DNA from: Sinorhizobium fredii USDA 257
Lineage (GTDB): Bacteria > Pseudomonadota > Alphaproteobacteria > Rhizobiales > Rhizobiaceae
NCBI RefSeq assembly: GCF_000265205.3
Contig: NC_018000.1
Span: 3,534,001 to 3,598,000 of the forward strand
DNA length: 64,000 nucleotides
Direction: 5' to 3'
Of the stretch, positions 51,458 through 60,434 are shown piece by piece. Positions within the stretch are counted from its first letter, which is position 1; each line of letters begins with the position of its first letter. The notes below the pieces were generated by a model. The model made no database searches. It had not been told where the DNA came from and saw nothing but the letters and a program-made list of their open reading frames with translations. The translations under genes were made by a program, and so were the position numbers.

Positions 51458-52396
51458 TCAGAAGTTTGCCCTGAGGTCCATGCCGGCATAGAGTCCAGCA
51501 ACGTCGTCGGCGTAGCCGTTGAAGGGAAGTGTGTCGCGACGGTTGGAGCCAAAGAACCCGTCTCCGCCGATGCGGTTTTCCGTTGCCTGGCTCCAGCGCG
51601 GGTGATCGACCGCCGGGTTCACATTGGCATAGAAGCCGTATTCATCCGGGGCGGCGAGGTTCCAGGTGCAGGGCGGCGCGGTGTCGGTCAGCGAGATGCG
51701 CACGATCGACTTGATCCCCTTGAAACCGTATTTCCACGGGACGACCAGCCGGATAGGGGCGCCGTTCTGGTTGGGCAACGTCTTGCCGTAGAGGCCGACG
51801 GAAAGGATCGTCAGGGGATGGCGTGCTTCGTCGAGCCGCAAGCCCTCGCGGTAGGGCCAAGGCAGCGGCTGGAAATAGCCGGATTGGCCGGGCATTTCCT
51901 CGGGCCGCACCACGGTTTCGAACGCGACATACTTGGCGCTGCCGAGCGGTTCGACCTTGTCGAGGAGGCTGGCCAGCGGAAAACCGATCCAGGGGATCAC
52001 CATCGACCAGGCCTCGACGCAGCGCATCCGGTAGGTTCGCTCTTCGAGCGGGAAGGCAAGGAGCTCCTCGAGGCCGAATTCCCGCGGCTTGCCGACGAGG
52101 CCGTCGACCTTCACTGCCCAAGGCGTCGGCTTGAAGCCTTCCGAATTGGCGGCCGGGTCGCCCTTTCCCGTGCCAAACTCGTAGAAATTATTGTAGGTCG
52201 TGACGTCCTTCTCTGGCGTCGGGGTCTCGTCGACCTTGTAGGGGCTAGCGGAGGGCTTGAGCGTGGCCGCGTGAGCCGCGCTTGCCCCGCCGAGAACGAG
52301 GCCACCTGCGGCGGCGAGAAAGCTGCGTCGATCGAGAAAGAGACGCTCCGGCGTGATTTCGGATGCGGAAATCTGTGGTGGGCGGTAGGCGGGCAT
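51458..52396 (-). CDS. msrP: Molybdopterin-dependent protein-methionine sulfoxide reductase MsrP
   Basis: 312 residues. The Tat signal [11 protein letters not shown] (residues 22-32) sends the folded Mo enzyme to the periplasm, where it repairs oxidised methionine in proteins. C126 in [11 protein letters not shown] is the molybdenum ligand, and the sulfite-oxidase fold spans about 80-300. It is the first gene of the msrPQ operon. In E. coli MsrPQ answers bleach (HOCl) stress. Here the 275-bp gap shared with the Do protease gene holds both promoters. Confidence 0.95.
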   Translation of the reverse strand: MPAYRPPQISASEITPERLFLDRRSFLAAAGGLVLGGASAAHAATLKPSASPYKVDETPTPEKDVTTYNNFYEFGTGKGDPAANSEGFKPTPWAVKVDGLVGKPREFGLEELLAFPLEERTYRMRCVEAWSMVIPWIGFPLASLLDKVEPLGSAKYVAFETVVRPEEMPGQSGYFQPLPWPYREGLRLDEARHPLTILSVGLYGKTLPNQNGAPIRLVVPWKYGFKGIKSIVRISLTDTAPPCTWNLAAPDEYGFYANVNPAVDHPRWSQATENRIGGDGFFGSNRRDTLPFNGYADDVAGLYAGMDLRANF

Positions 52397-52611
52397 AGCG
52401 CTTCCTCGACAGGGATTGAAAGCTGATTTCAGCCAAGATGAACAGAGATTCGATCACTGGGAAAGATGGAAGGGACCACGTTTTCGTGTGCGGCGCGTGA
52501 GCGGAGCCAGATTCCCAATGCAGCAGCCACCGCGCCTTCACGAATAGACGCAAAAGCCTGAAAATGCGTAAGAAACCCCAGCGCCTTTCATTGCGTAGCG
52601 GCGGCCTCGCG

Positions 52612-52640
52612 TTTGCCTTTTTTCTTGGGAAATCCTATCT
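52612..52640 (+). promoter_or_regulatory. Candidate promoter of the Do-protease/rarA operon
   Basis: TTTGCC (52612-52617), 17 bases, CTATCT (52635-52640), five of six matches to the rhizobial -10 box. Thirty bases before the start codon at 52672. Confidence 0.45.
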
Positions 52641-52671
52641 GAACTAGCGGTAACGAAAGGGAGAATGCTTC

Positions 52672-54069
52672 ATGATGTTTGGCTGTCGAGCCCTGCCGGC
52701 TCTTGTTCTTGCAATTGTCCTGTCGGCACCGGCCGTAGCGCAGGACGTCAAGACCGTCCCCCAATCCCACACGGAAATGCAGCTCTCCTTCGCGCCGCTG
52801 GTGAAACAGACGGCGAATGCCGTGGTGAATGTCTATGCCGAGCGGGCCGTCGAGCGGCGTTCGGTCTTTGCCGGCGATCCTTTCTTCGAGGAATTCTTCG
52901 GCCAGCGCATGCCGAACCGCACGGAAAAGCAGTCGTCACTCGGTTCGGGCGTGATCGTGCGCCGGGACGGCATCGTCGTTACCAACAATCACGTCATCGA
53001 GGGCGCAGACGACATCAAGGTGGCGCTCGCCGACGGGCGTGAGTACCCGTGCAAGATCGTCCTCAAGGACGATCGGCTCGATCTCGCGGTGCTCAAGATC
53101 GAAGCAGACGGTCCGTTCGATATCATCCCGATCGGTGATTCCGACGCGGTGGAAGTCGGCGATCTGGTACTGGCGATGGGCAACCCCTTCGGCGTCGGCC
53201 AGACTGTAACGAGCGGCATCGTATCTGCACTTGCCCGCAATCAGATCTCAAACGGCGATTTTGGCTTCTTCATCCAGACCGATGCGGCGATCAATCCGGG
53301 CAATTCCGGCGGCGGCCTGATCAACATGAAGGGTGAACTGATCGGCATCAACACCGCGATCTTCTCGCGCGGCGGTGGCTCGAACGGCGTCGGCTTCGCG
53401 ATTCCGGCAAATCTGGTCAAGGTGTTCGTGGGATCGGCGGAGGGCGGTGGTGGCTCCTTCATCCGGCCCTTCGTCGGCGCAACCTTCGAGCCGGTCACCT
53501 CCGACGTAGCGGAAGCCCTCGGCCTCGATCGTGCCCGCGGCGCTCTGGTGGCGGCCGTCCAGCCAGGCGGACCGGCGGCAAATGCCGGCATCAAGCCCGG
53601 GCAGGTGGTCACGGCCGTCAACGGGATATCTGTGGAGCACCCGGATGCCCTCGGCTACCGTTTGACGACCGTTGGCATCGGTCATGAAGCGCGAGTGACC
53701 GTTACCGAACACGGTGAGGCACGCGACATCATCCTGAAGCTTGAGCAGGCGCCGGAAACCGCACCGCGTGACGAGCGACTGATCGAAGGAAGGAATCCCT
53801 TTGCCGGCGCTGTCGTCGCCAATCTTTCGCCGCGCCTCGCAGATGAGCTGCGTATGCCGACATCGCTGCAGGGCGTCGTCGTCACCGAGGTCAATCGCGG
53901 CTCGCCGGCGGCGCGCATTGGCCTTGGACCGAAAGATATCGTACGCTCTGTCAATGGAACGCCGATCGACAACTCGAAAACGCTGGAAAGCGCAGTCGCT
54001 GAAGATGCCTCGTTCTGGCGCGTCGAGATCGAGCGCGACGGCCAGCTTATCCGACAGTTCTTCCGATGA
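52672..54069 (+). CDS. degP: Do-family (HtrA/DegP-like) periplasmic serine endoprotease
   Basis: 465 residues with a signal peptide (MMFGCRALPALVLAIVLSAPAVAQ). The trypsin-like domain carries the His of TNNHVIEG, the Asp of DRLDLAVLK and the Ser of GNSGGG. Two PDZ domains follow (about 265-350 and 375-460). Periplasmic chaperone-protease for misfolded envelope proteins. Rhizobia have several paralogues, so the degP symbol stands for the family rather than a proven orthologue. Its stop overlaps the rarA start (ATGA), an odd pairing of envelope protease and replication factor. It lies divergent from msrPQ, another envelope-repair pair. Confidence 0.9.
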   Translation: MMFGCRALPALVLAIVLSAPAVAQDVKTVPQSHTEMQLSFAPLVKQTANAVVNVYAERAVERRSVFAGDPFFEEFFGQRMPNRTEKQSSLGSGVIVRRDGIVVTNNHVIEGADDIKVALADGREYPCKIVLKDDRLDLAVLKIEADGPFDIIPIGDSDAVEVGDLVLAMGNPFGVGQTVTSGIVSALARNQISNGDFGFFIQTDAAINPGNSGGGLINMKGELIGINTAIFSRGGGSNGVGFAIPANLVKVFVGSAEGGGGSFIRPFVGATFEPVTSDVAEALGLDRARGALVAAVQPGGPAANAGIKPGQVVTAVNGISVEHPDALGYRLTTVGIGHEARVTVTEHGEARDIILKLEQAPETAPRDERLIEGRNPFAGAVVANLSPRLADELRMPTSLQGVVVTEVNRGSPAARIGLGPKDIVRSVNGTPIDNSKTLESAVAEDASFWRVEIERDGQLIRQFFR

Positions 54070-55376
54070 GCGACCTGTTTTCCACCAGTGAACCACCGGA
54101 AATGGCCTCGGCCAGGCCGCTTGCCGATCGGCTGCGGCCGCGGACGCTCGCCGAAGTGACTGGGCAGGAACACCTGACCGGTGCGGATGGCGCCCTGACG
54201 CGGATGATCGCCGCGGGCTCGCTCGGCTCGATGATCTTCTGGGGGCCGCCGGGCACCGGCAAGACCACCGTCGCCCGGCTGCTTTCCGGGGAGGGCGGTC
54301 TCGCCTTCGAACAGATCTCGGCGATCTTTTCCGGCGTCGCCGACCTCAAGAAGGTTTTCGAATCCGCCCGTGCCCGGCGCATGTCGGGTCGGCAGACATT
54401 GCTCTTCGTCGACGAGATTCACCGTTTCAACCGCGCCCAGCAGGACAGTTTCCTGCCGGTCATGGAAGACGGGACGGTCATCCTGGTCGGCGCCACCACC
54501 GAGAATCCGTCTTTCGAGCTCAATGCGGCGCTCCTTTCGCGGGCGCGAGTGTTGACATTCAAGCCGCATGACGAGGAGAGCCTTGAAGAGCTCCTGAAGC
54601 GCGCCGAACAGACCGAGGGCAAGCCGTTGCCGCTCGACGTGGACGCCCGTGCCAGCCTGATCCGCATGGCGGATGGCGACGGCCGGGCGGTGCTGACGCT
54701 CGCCGAAGAGGTCTGGCGGGCGGCGCGCAAGGACGAGATTTTCGACACTGAAGCGCTGCGCGAAATCGTCCAGCGCCGTGCGCCGGTCTACGACAAGAGC
54801 CAGGACGGCCACTACAATCTGATTTCGGCGCTTCACAAGTCGGTTCGCGGATCCGATCCGGATGCGGCGCTCTACTATCTTTGCCGCATGCTCGATGCCG
54901 GCGAGGATCCCTTGTATCTCGGCAGGCGGCTGGTGCGCATGGCCGTCGAGGATATCGGCCTTGCCGATCCGCAGGCGCTGGTGATCTGCAACGCCGCCAA
55001 GGACGCCTATGACTATCTCGGTTCGCCGGAAGGGGAACTGGCATTGGCGCAAGCCTGCGTCTATCTCGCCACCGCGCCAAAATCGAACGCCCTCTATACC
55101 GCCTATAAAGGGGCAATGCGCGCTGCCAAGGAAAACGGCTCGCTGCTGCCGCCGAAGCATATTCTCAACGCCCCGACCAAGCTCATGAAGGGCGAGGGCT
55201 ACAGCGAGGGATATCGCTACGACCACGACGAACCGGATGCCTTTTCCGGCCAGGACTACTTTCCGGAGAAGATGGGCCGGAAAACCTTCTACGATCCTCC
55301 GGAGCGCGGCTTCGAGCGGGACATCCGCAAGCGGCTCGAGTGGTGGGCCAAACTCCGGCGCGAGCGGAATTCGTGA
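54066..55376 (+). CDS. rarA: Replication-associated recombination protein A (AAA+ ATPase)
   Basis: 436 residues, also known as MgsA. It acts at stalled replication forks and is related to clamp loaders. N-terminal [21 protein letters not shown], Walker [10 protein letters not shown] (about 58), Walker [11 protein letters not shown] (about 115), the arginine-finger region ([13 protein letters not shown]) and the C-terminal tetramerisation domain (about 270-430; [25 protein letters not shown] in part). Overlaps the Do protease gene by 4 bases. Confidence 0.95.
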   Translation: MSDLFSTSEPPEMASARPLADRLRPRTLAEVTGQEHLTGADGALTRMIAAGSLGSMIFWGPPGTGKTTVARLLSGEGGLAFEQISAIFSGVADLKKVFESARARRMSGRQTLLFVDEIHRFNRAQQDSFLPVMEDGTVILVGATTENPSFELNAALLSRARVLTFKPHDEESLEELLKRAEQTEGKPLPLDVDARASLIRMADGDGRAVLTLAEEVWRAARKDEIFDTEALREIVQRRAPVYDKSQDGHYNLISALHKSVRGSDPDAALYYLCRMLDAGEDPLYLGRRLVRMAVEDIGLADPQALVICNAAKDAYDYLGSPEGELALAQACVYLATAPKSNALYTAYKGAMRAAKENGSLLPPKHILNAPTKLMKGEGYSEGYRYDHDEPDAFSGQDYFPEKMGRKTFYDPPERGFERDIRKRLEWWAKLRRERNS

Positions 55377-55455
55377 CGAGCCGTGCCGGGGGGCGCAGGG
55401 CAGCTTTGCCGACCAGCCACTTGCTGCCCACGCCGCCTTATGGCACAGACCGTAA

Positions 55456-55514
55456 TGCAGACGGCTGCACGGCTCGATCCTGATCGACCCGAACATCCGC
55501 GGGGACGGCCTCGC
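55456..55514 (+). promoter_or_regulatory. Guanidine-II (mini-ykkC) riboswitch
   Basis: Two hairpins with the diagnostic ACGG loop: P1 TGCAG-ACGG-CTGCA (55456-55469) and P2 GCGGGG-ACGG-CCTCGC (55499-55514, one G-T pair), linked by 29 bases. The class is defined by exactly this: paired stem-loops with ACGR tetraloops that dock when each binds guanidinium. The ribosome site AAGGAG (55523-55528) lies 8 bases downstream of P2 and the SMR exporter gene starts at 55535, so binding probably frees the site and turns on translation. The gene downstream is of the type known to be controlled by this class. Confidence 0.86.
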
Positions 55515-55534
55515 TCCAGATGAAGGAGCCTGAA

Positions 55535-55849
55535 ATGGCCTGGTTCATTCTGATTCTGGCCGGAATTCTCGAAATTGGCTGGGCAATCGGCCTCAAATAC
55601 ACCGACGGATTTACGCGGCTGACGCCGACCGTGCTCACGGTCGGCTCGATGATCCTGAGCATTGGCTTGCTTGGAATTGCCGTTCGTTCACTGCCTCTCG
55701 GCACGGCCTATGCCATCTGGACCGGCATCGGCACGATCGGCACCGTCGTGCTTGGCATCATCCTCTTCGCCGAGCCGCTGACGGCTGTGCGCCTCGGCTG
55801 CATCGGCCTGATCATCGCCGGTATCGCCGGCCTCAAGCTTGCGGCCTGA
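55535..55849 (+). CDS. gdx: Guanidinium exporter of the SMR family (Gdx/SugE)
   Basis: 104 residues, four membrane helices, works as an antiparallel dimer that exchanges guanidinium for protons. The Gdx/SugE-type signature LAGILEIGWAIGLKY followed by TDGFTRL is present, with the essential Glu13 in helix 1. ATG 55535 has AAGGAG 6 bases upstream; the frame is open 5 codons further. Annotated in older genomes as a quaternary-ammonium exporter (sugE), but this branch is guanidinium-specific, and the riboswitch upstream supports that. Strong terminator downstream. Confidence 0.93.
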   Translation: MAWFILILAGILEIGWAIGLKYTDGFTRLTPTVLTVGSMILSIGLLGIAVRSLPLGTAYAIWTGIGTIGTVVLGIILFAEPLTAVRLGCIGLIIAGIAGLKLAA

Positions 55850-55873
55850 CCCAAGCTCTGCCTAACCGATAGT

Positions 55874-55905
55874 AAGGCGCCTGCCGCAACGGCAGGCGCC
55901 TTTTT
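55874..55905 (+). terminator. Intrinsic terminator after gdx
   Basis: Perfect 13-bp stem AAGGCGCCTGCCG / CGGCAGGCGCCTT (55874-55886 with 55890-55902), CAA loop, then TTT-CG. It stands 6 bases from the stop of the converging ATP12 gene. Confidence 0.92.
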
Positions 55906-55910
55906 CGACG

Positions 55911-56696
55911 CTACCGCAGCGAGTCGAGTACCGCGCTGGCCGCACGCATTTCCTGCCAGCGGTTCTCGCGCCGTCGGAAGGCCTCCTCATCGGTGCCCCA
56001 ATGTTCGATTTGCCAGTCCTCGTCGACATGGGCGGCCGCCCAGGCTTCTTCCGTCGAGAGTCGGCCCATGGCAAAGGCGAGCGCAAGCAGTGCCGATCCG
56101 GTCAAGGTGGTGATCGTGTGCAGGCAGGCGAGGCCGAGCGGTGTTGCAAAGGCGCGCAAGCCCTCCGCATAGGCGGAAATCGCCTCGCGCGGCTGTTCCT
56201 GGTGAATGACCCCCTCGACAAGGATGAAGCGGGCGCCAAGCGATTGGGCGGCCCAATCGAGGATGGGATTCCAGATGGCGTTCTGCCGTTCCACCAGCCC
56301 GGCCGGGCTGTCGGCGCGATAGCAGAGAAGGTCGGTGCCGGCGAACTTTAGGATGTCGTCAAAAACCGCGCGCTGGTCGAGAGCGACACCGTCGATGGCC
56401 GTGTTGACGATGCGGGTCAGCGGCATGGCCGAAGGGTCGATGATATCGGCCTGTGCGTCCCACTCGGCGGCCAACAGCTCGGCGAGCTTGAGCGTCGGCA
56501 CGGTGAACGACCGCCTTGCGGGCGTGCGAACCGACCGTCCGTCGAGTAGCACCGCGTACCCGTCGCCCTCGGCCTGGGCGACGCCGACACCCTTGTAGAA
56601 GCGCTTTGCCAGCGGCTTCTGCATCTGAATCTGGGCGCGGCGCACCGGATCTTCGTGGCTAAGTGCACCGCTCAAGTCGTCGCGAATATCAGGCAT
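55911..56696 (-). CDS. ATP12-family chaperone for F1-ATPase assembly
   Basis: 261 residues of the ATP12 family, which in mitochondria binds free F1 alpha subunit; alphaproteobacteria share the family. Landmarks: the N-terminal RFYKGVGVAQAEGDGYAVLLDGRSVRTPAR (in part), EWDAQADIIDPSAMPLTRIVNTAID (in part), and ERQNAIWNPILDW. It is the last gene of an overlapping minus-strand set (rluC, HAD phosphatase, ATP12), its ATG lying 8 bases inside the phosphatase end. Confidence 0.9.
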   Translation of the reverse strand: MPDIRDDLSGALSHEDPVRRAQIQMQKPLAKRFYKGVGVAQAEGDGYAVLLDGRSVRTPARRSFTVPTLKLAELLAAEWDAQADIIDPSAMPLTRIVNTAIDGVALDQRAVFDDILKFAGTDLLCYRADSPAGLVERQNAIWNPILDWAAQSLGARFILVEGVIHQEQPREAISAYAEGLRAFATPLGLACLHTITTLTGSALLALAFAMGRLSTEEAWAAAHVDEDWQIEHWGTDEEAFRRRENRWQEMRAASAVLDSLR

Positions 56697-57354
56697 GGTT
56701 CAATCCCATCCATTCGATGATGTCTGCCGGCACTCGGGCGATGTGGTCGGCGCCGGCCTCGATCAGTTCCGGAACGCTGGCATAACCCCAGGAAACGCCG
56801 AGGGCGCCGGCCCCGGCTGCCTTCGCCATCTGCATATCGTAGATCGCGTCGCCGATGACAATCGTGTCTTTCGGATCGACGCCCGCCTCGATGCAGCACT
56901 CCATCACCATCGCCGGATTCGGCTTCGACGGGCAATCGTCTGCGGTCCGCGACACGAAGAACAGCTTGTCGAAGCCGTGCGTCGCGGCGATGTGGCGGAG
57001 GCCCTGCCTCGACTTCCCGGTTACCGCCCCGATCAACAGTTCGTCCCGGGCGGCCAGGGCCTGCACCATCTCGGCAATGCCCGGAAACAGCGCCTCCTGA
57101 AAGACCTGTTCGCTGCGCACCGAGCCAAAGATGGCCTTGTAATGTGTCGTCATCGCGGTGGCGCGCGGGTCGACGTGAAGCTGGCCCAGCAACCGGGCGA
57201 TGGCGATGTCGAGCGTCAGCCCGATGATCGCCCTCGTCGCCAGCGCCTCCGGCCGGGGGAGATCGAAAGCCTCGAAGGTGCGGCTCATCACCTCATGGAT
57301 GAGACCGGCACTGTCGACCAGCGTTCCGTCACAATCGAAGAGCACCAGTTTCAT
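56689..57354 (-). CDS. HAD-superfamily phosphatase, phosphoglycolate-phosphatase-like
   Basis: 221 residues. HAD motif I FDCDGTLVDS (nucleophile D8 and acid D10), motif II (GAVTGKSRQG), the motif III lysine (CPSKPNP) and motif IV (VIGDAIYDM) are present, with an alpha-helical C1 cap. The ATG at 57354 overlaps the rluC stop (ATGA). The substrate cannot be told from sequence. Confidence 0.88.
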   Translation of the reverse strand: MKLVLFDCDGTLVDSAGLIHEVMSRTFEAFDLPRPEALATRAIIGLTLDIAIARLLGQLHVDPRATAMTTHYKAIFGSVRSEQVFQEALFPGIAEMVQALAARDELLIGAVTGKSRQGLRHIAATHGFDKLFFVSRTADDCPSKPNPAMVMECCIEAGVDPKDTIVIGDAIYDMQMAKAAGAGALGVSWGYASVPELIEAGADHIARVPADIIEWMGLNHA

Positions 57355-58346
57355 CAATCGTCCTCGCCGGCGGCGTTCTCGTCGAGGCCGAGCAGATTCC
57401 AGCTCTGCACCATATGCGGCGGCAGGGGTGCGGTAATCTTGAGGCGGCCGCCATTCGGATGCGGAATATCGATGGAGCGGGCGTGCAGGTGCAGCCGGTT
57501 CTGCATGCCGCCGGGAAAGGTCCAGTTGACGTCCGCATCGAAATATTTCGGGTCGCCGATAATCGGATGGCCGATATGGGCGGCGTGGACGCGGAGCTGG
57601 TGGGTGCGGCCGGTATAAGGTTCCATTTCCAGCCAGGAGAGGTTCTGGCCGGCCTGCTCGATGATCCGATAATAGGAAATCGCGTGGTCGGCCCCGTCGT
57701 CGCCGTGCTTGGCGATCCGCATCCGGTCGCCGTCCGGCGTCTGCTCCTTGACGAGCCAGGTGGAGACACGGTCCTCGCGCTTGCGCGGGACGCCCTTGAC
57801 CAGCGACCAATAGATTTTCCTCGTGTCGCGTTCTCGAAAGGCGGCGGTCAATTGCTGTGCCGCGCCGCGCGTCCGGGCGATAACGAGTACGCCGGACGTA
57901 TCACGGTCCAGCCGATGGACGAGGCGTGGCTTTTCGCCCTTCTGGCTCGTCCATGCTTCGAGCATCTTGTCGATGTGCCGGTTGACGCCCGAGCCACCCT
58001 GCACGGCGAGGCCCGCCGGCTTGTTGAGGACGATGACCTTGGCATCCTCGTGCAGTACCATGCGCGACAGAAGGTCTCCATCGGAGGAATGGCGCAAGTC
58101 CCGTCCGCCGATCGGGCCCGACTTGGTCTCCTTAGCGTCGACGCCAAGCGGCGGCACGCGGATCGTCTGACCGGGTTGGATACGCGTATCGGATTTCACC
58201 CGTGCGCCATCGACGCGGATCTGGCCGGAGCGCAACAGCTTCTGCAGCGGGCCGAAGCCCAAGCCGGGATAATGCACCTTGAACCAGCGGTCGAGGCGCA
58301 TGCCCGCTTCGTCACCGTCCACCTGCCTGTGTTCTATGCCTGCCAT
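57354..58346 (-). CDS. rluC: Ribosomal large-subunit pseudouridine synthase, RluC/RluD type
   Basis: 330 residues: an N-terminal S4 RNA-binding domain (GMRLDRWFKVHYPGLGFGPLQKLL, in part) and a catalytic domain with HRLDRDTSGVLV, whose first aspartate after RL is catalytic, and EPYTGRTHQLRVH. It converts selected uridines in 23S rRNA. RluC rather than RluD is the likelier match by length, but the two are hard to separate. First gene of the overlapping trio. Confidence 0.9.
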   Translation of the reverse strand: MAGIEHRQVDGDEAGMRLDRWFKVHYPGLGFGPLQKLLRSGQIRVDGARVKSDTRIQPGQTIRVPPLGVDAKETKSGPIGGRDLRHSSDGDLLSRMVLHEDAKVIVLNKPAGLAVQGGSGVNRHIDKMLEAWTSQKGEKPRLVHRLDRDTSGVLVIARTRGAAQQLTAAFRERDTRKIYWSLVKGVPRKREDRVSTWLVKEQTPDGDRMRIAKHGDDGADHAISYYRIIEQAGQNLSWLEMEPYTGRTHQLRVHAAHIGHPIIGDPKYFDADVNWTFPGGMQNRLHLHARSIDIPHPNGGRLKITAPLPPHMVQSWNLLGLDENAAGEDD

Positions 58347-58547
58347 CTGCCGCGATCCGCTTCCAGTTTTTCAAGAGGTGGCTTTAGACCATTGCGGCCA
58401 TCAGGGCCAGTCCGGCGAAGGCCGTGGGATCAAAAGAACGACGGCGCAGAGGAGGCCGTCGCACCGCCTGTATGAACCACAACACCATTCGTTAAGCGCC
58501 CGCCGCTACTGTCGTGAGCGGTGTCTTATAAGGTCCGGTCGACGGCG

Positions 58548-58859
58548 ATGGCGAAGCAAGCATTGAACTACACGCATTACGATCTGAACGCCCAGAGGGC
58601 CGGCACGCGGATCGAGATCACCCTGTCGGCCGTCGCCAATGTTCGCCTGATGACCGATGTCAATTTCGCGCGCTACAGGGAAACCCTGAAGCATCAATTC
58701 CTTGGCGGCGTGGCGCGGAAGTCGCCGCTACGCATGACGATCCCGGAGACCGCGCACTGGCATCTCGTGATCGACACCGAAGGCCATCACGGCCTGGCGG
58801 ATTCGAGCGTCCGCGTGATCGAGTCTGCCGGCCAGCCGCGATTCCAGCCGGCATCCTGA
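58548..58859 (+). CDS. DUF1883 domain protein
   Basis: 103 residues from ATG 58548. The whole protein is one domain: NYTHYDLNAQRAGTRIEITLS, NVRLMTDVNFARY, GGVARKSPLRMTIPETAHWHLVID and SSVRVIE (separately given) match DUF1883, a small beta-rich family of unknown biochemical role that in other bacteria is sometimes attached to TIR domains. Here it stands alone. A GTG 9 codons upstream (58521) is an alternative start. Cytoplasmic by lack of signal peptide. Confidence 0.85.
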   Translation: MAKQALNYTHYDLNAQRAGTRIEITLSAVANVRLMTDVNFARYRETLKHQFLGGVARKSPLRMTIPETAHWHLVIDTEGHHGLADSSVRVIESAGQPRFQPAS

Positions 58860-58889
58860 CGGGCCGACCTTCGGCCAGCGACGTGCGCC

Positions 58890-59723
58890 TCAGCCGAGCC
58901 TCTCGGCGTGCCATCTCAGGTGATCATCCATAAAGGTCGAGATGAAATAATAGGAATGGTCGTAGCGCTCGTGCATGCGAAGCGTGAGGCCGATCCGGGT
59001 GCCCTTTACCGCCTCTTCGAAGAGCCACGGTCTGAGACCGTTGTCGAGGAAGCCATCCGCCTTGCCCTGATCGATCAGGAATTCCGGGAAGCGCGCCCCG
59101 TCCTCGACGAGCGCGCAGGCGTCGTACTGCCGCCAGGCGGCTTTATCAGCGCCGAGATATTTCTCGAAGGCGCCGACGGACCAGTCGGCACTCGACGGCG
59201 CGACGATCGGGGCAAAGGCCGAGCAGCTCTTGAAGCGCTCGGGGTTCTTGAGCGCGATGGTCATCGCGCCATGGCCGCCCATCGAATGGCCGAAGATACC
59301 CTGCCGGTCCATGTCGACGCGGAAATGCTCGCGGATAATAGCCGGCAGTTCTTCGGTGATGTAGCTGTACATCCGATAGTGCTCGGCCCAGGGCTCTTCC
59401 GTGGCATCGAGGTAGAAGCCGGCGCCCTTGCCCATCTGCCAGTTGGTCAGCTCGTCCGCCACGTCCGGCCCGCGCGGGCTCGTATCCGGGCAGACGACGA
59501 TCAGCCCGAGCTCCGAAGCCATGCGGCGATACTCGCCCTTTTCCATGACATTGGCGTGGGTGCAGGTGAGGCCGGAGAGATACCAGAGCACCGGGCGCGG
59601 TTCGTGGGTCGCCTGCGGCGGCACATAGACGGCGAAGGTCATTTCGCCCTTGCAGGCAATTGAGTCGTGGGCGAAGACGCCCTGCATGCCGCCGAAGGCG
59701 GTGTTCTGCGAGACGATTTTCAT
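58890..59723 (-). CDS. fghA: S-formylglutathione hydrolase
   Basis: 277 residues, alpha/beta-hydrolase esterase of the D family. It hydrolyses S-formylglutathione to formate and glutathione, the last step of glutathione-dependent formaldehyde removal. Nucleophile in GHSMGGHGAM; His in YDHSYYFI; LSGLTCTHANVMEKGEYRR (in part) is the family oxyanion region. Start chosen at MKIVSQNTAF with AGGGAG upstream. The usual partner, the formaldehyde (alcohol) dehydrogenase gene, is not in the window. It follows the DUF1345 gene by 17 bases. Confidence 0.95.
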   Translation of the reverse strand: MKIVSQNTAFGGMQGVFAHDSIACKGEMTFAVYVPPQATHEPRPVLWYLSGLTCTHANVMEKGEYRRMASELGLIVVCPDTSPRGPDVADELTNWQMGKGAGFYLDATEEPWAEHYRMYSYITEELPAIIREHFRVDMDRQGIFGHSMGGHGAMTIALKNPERFKSCSAFAPIVAPSSADWSVGAFEKYLGADKAAWRQYDACALVEDGARFPEFLIDQGKADGFLDNGLRPWLFEEAVKGTRIGLTLRMHERYDHSYYFISTFMDDHLRWHAERLG

Positions 59724-59740
59724 CGAATGCTCCCTGGAAA

Positions 59741-60400
59741 TTACGGAGTGCCGCCGGCAAGCTGGACCGCGGCGTTGACCGCAGCTGCAACAAGCACCGT
59801 GTTGAAGAAGAACGAAACGACCGCATGCATCAGGTTGATGCGTCGCATCGCCGTCGTGGTGATGGCGACGTCGGAGGTCTGCGCGGTCATGCCGATCACG
59901 AAGGCGAAATAGAGGAAGTCGTAGCCGCCGGGCGCGTCCGTCTGCGGAAAGGCAAGTCCCCGCGAAGCGGGATCGCTGCCGTCGGCGCGACGGTTTGCGA
60001 GCCAGTAAAGATGCGCATAGTGGAGCGCCGCCATAGTATGAACGGTTGCCCATCCAAGTGTGACCGAGGCGAAGGCAAGGATCAGTTCAACCGCGCCGCC
60101 GTCGCCGGTGCGATTGAGCGCGACGAACATCGCTGCCAGCGAGATTGCTGCAGCCGAAAGCGTCACAAGAAAGATGATCGGTTCCGGCTCGCCGGTGTCG
60201 CGCGCATTTGCCTCGAGATACCCTCCGGTCAGCTTGGGCAGCCGGAAGGCCGTTATCGTCAGATAAATGCAGAAGAAGACGATGGCGGCGACCTCGATCG
60301 TCTGATCGCGAAACAATGCATGCCCCACCGGCGCACTGAGAAGGGCACCGGCAAGCGCCAGGTAGAATGGCCAATGTCTCAGGCGCGTCTTTGATTTCAT
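59741..60400 (-). CDS. DUF1345 family membrane protein
   Basis: 219 residues with five or so predicted membrane helices (FYLALAGALLSAPVGHAL, IAAIVFFCIYLTITAF-like, IIFLVTLSAAAISLAAMFVAL, ELILAFASVTLGWATVH, and the C-terminal pair FLYFAFVIGMTAQTSDVAIT and MHAVVSFFFNTVLVAAAVN). The C-terminal GYDFLYFAFVIGMTAQTSDV is the DUF1345 hallmark. Function unknown. Between yaiI and fghA, same strand. Confidence 0.85.
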   Translation of the reverse strand: MKSKTRLRHWPFYLALAGALLSAPVGHALFRDQTIEVAAIVFFCIYLTITAFRLPKLTGGYLEANARDTGEPEPIIFLVTLSAAAISLAAMFVALNRTGDGGAVELILAFASVTLGWATVHTMAALHYAHLYWLANRRADGSDPASRGLAFPQTDAPGGYDFLYFAFVIGMTAQTSDVAITTTAMRRINLMHAVVSFFFNTVLVAAAVNAAVQLAGGTP

Positions 60401-60434
60401 TCGCCGCTCACGCTTATCGGCGCCGTTCCGCGCG

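Noticed and set aside
58385..58490. 34-codon minus-strand frame ending FAGLALMAAMV, resembling the tail of a CrcB-type membrane protein
   Set aside because: Too short, with a basic non-membrane N-terminal half and no ribosome site. A crcB remnant beside rluC is conceivable but the resemblance rests on about 12 residues.
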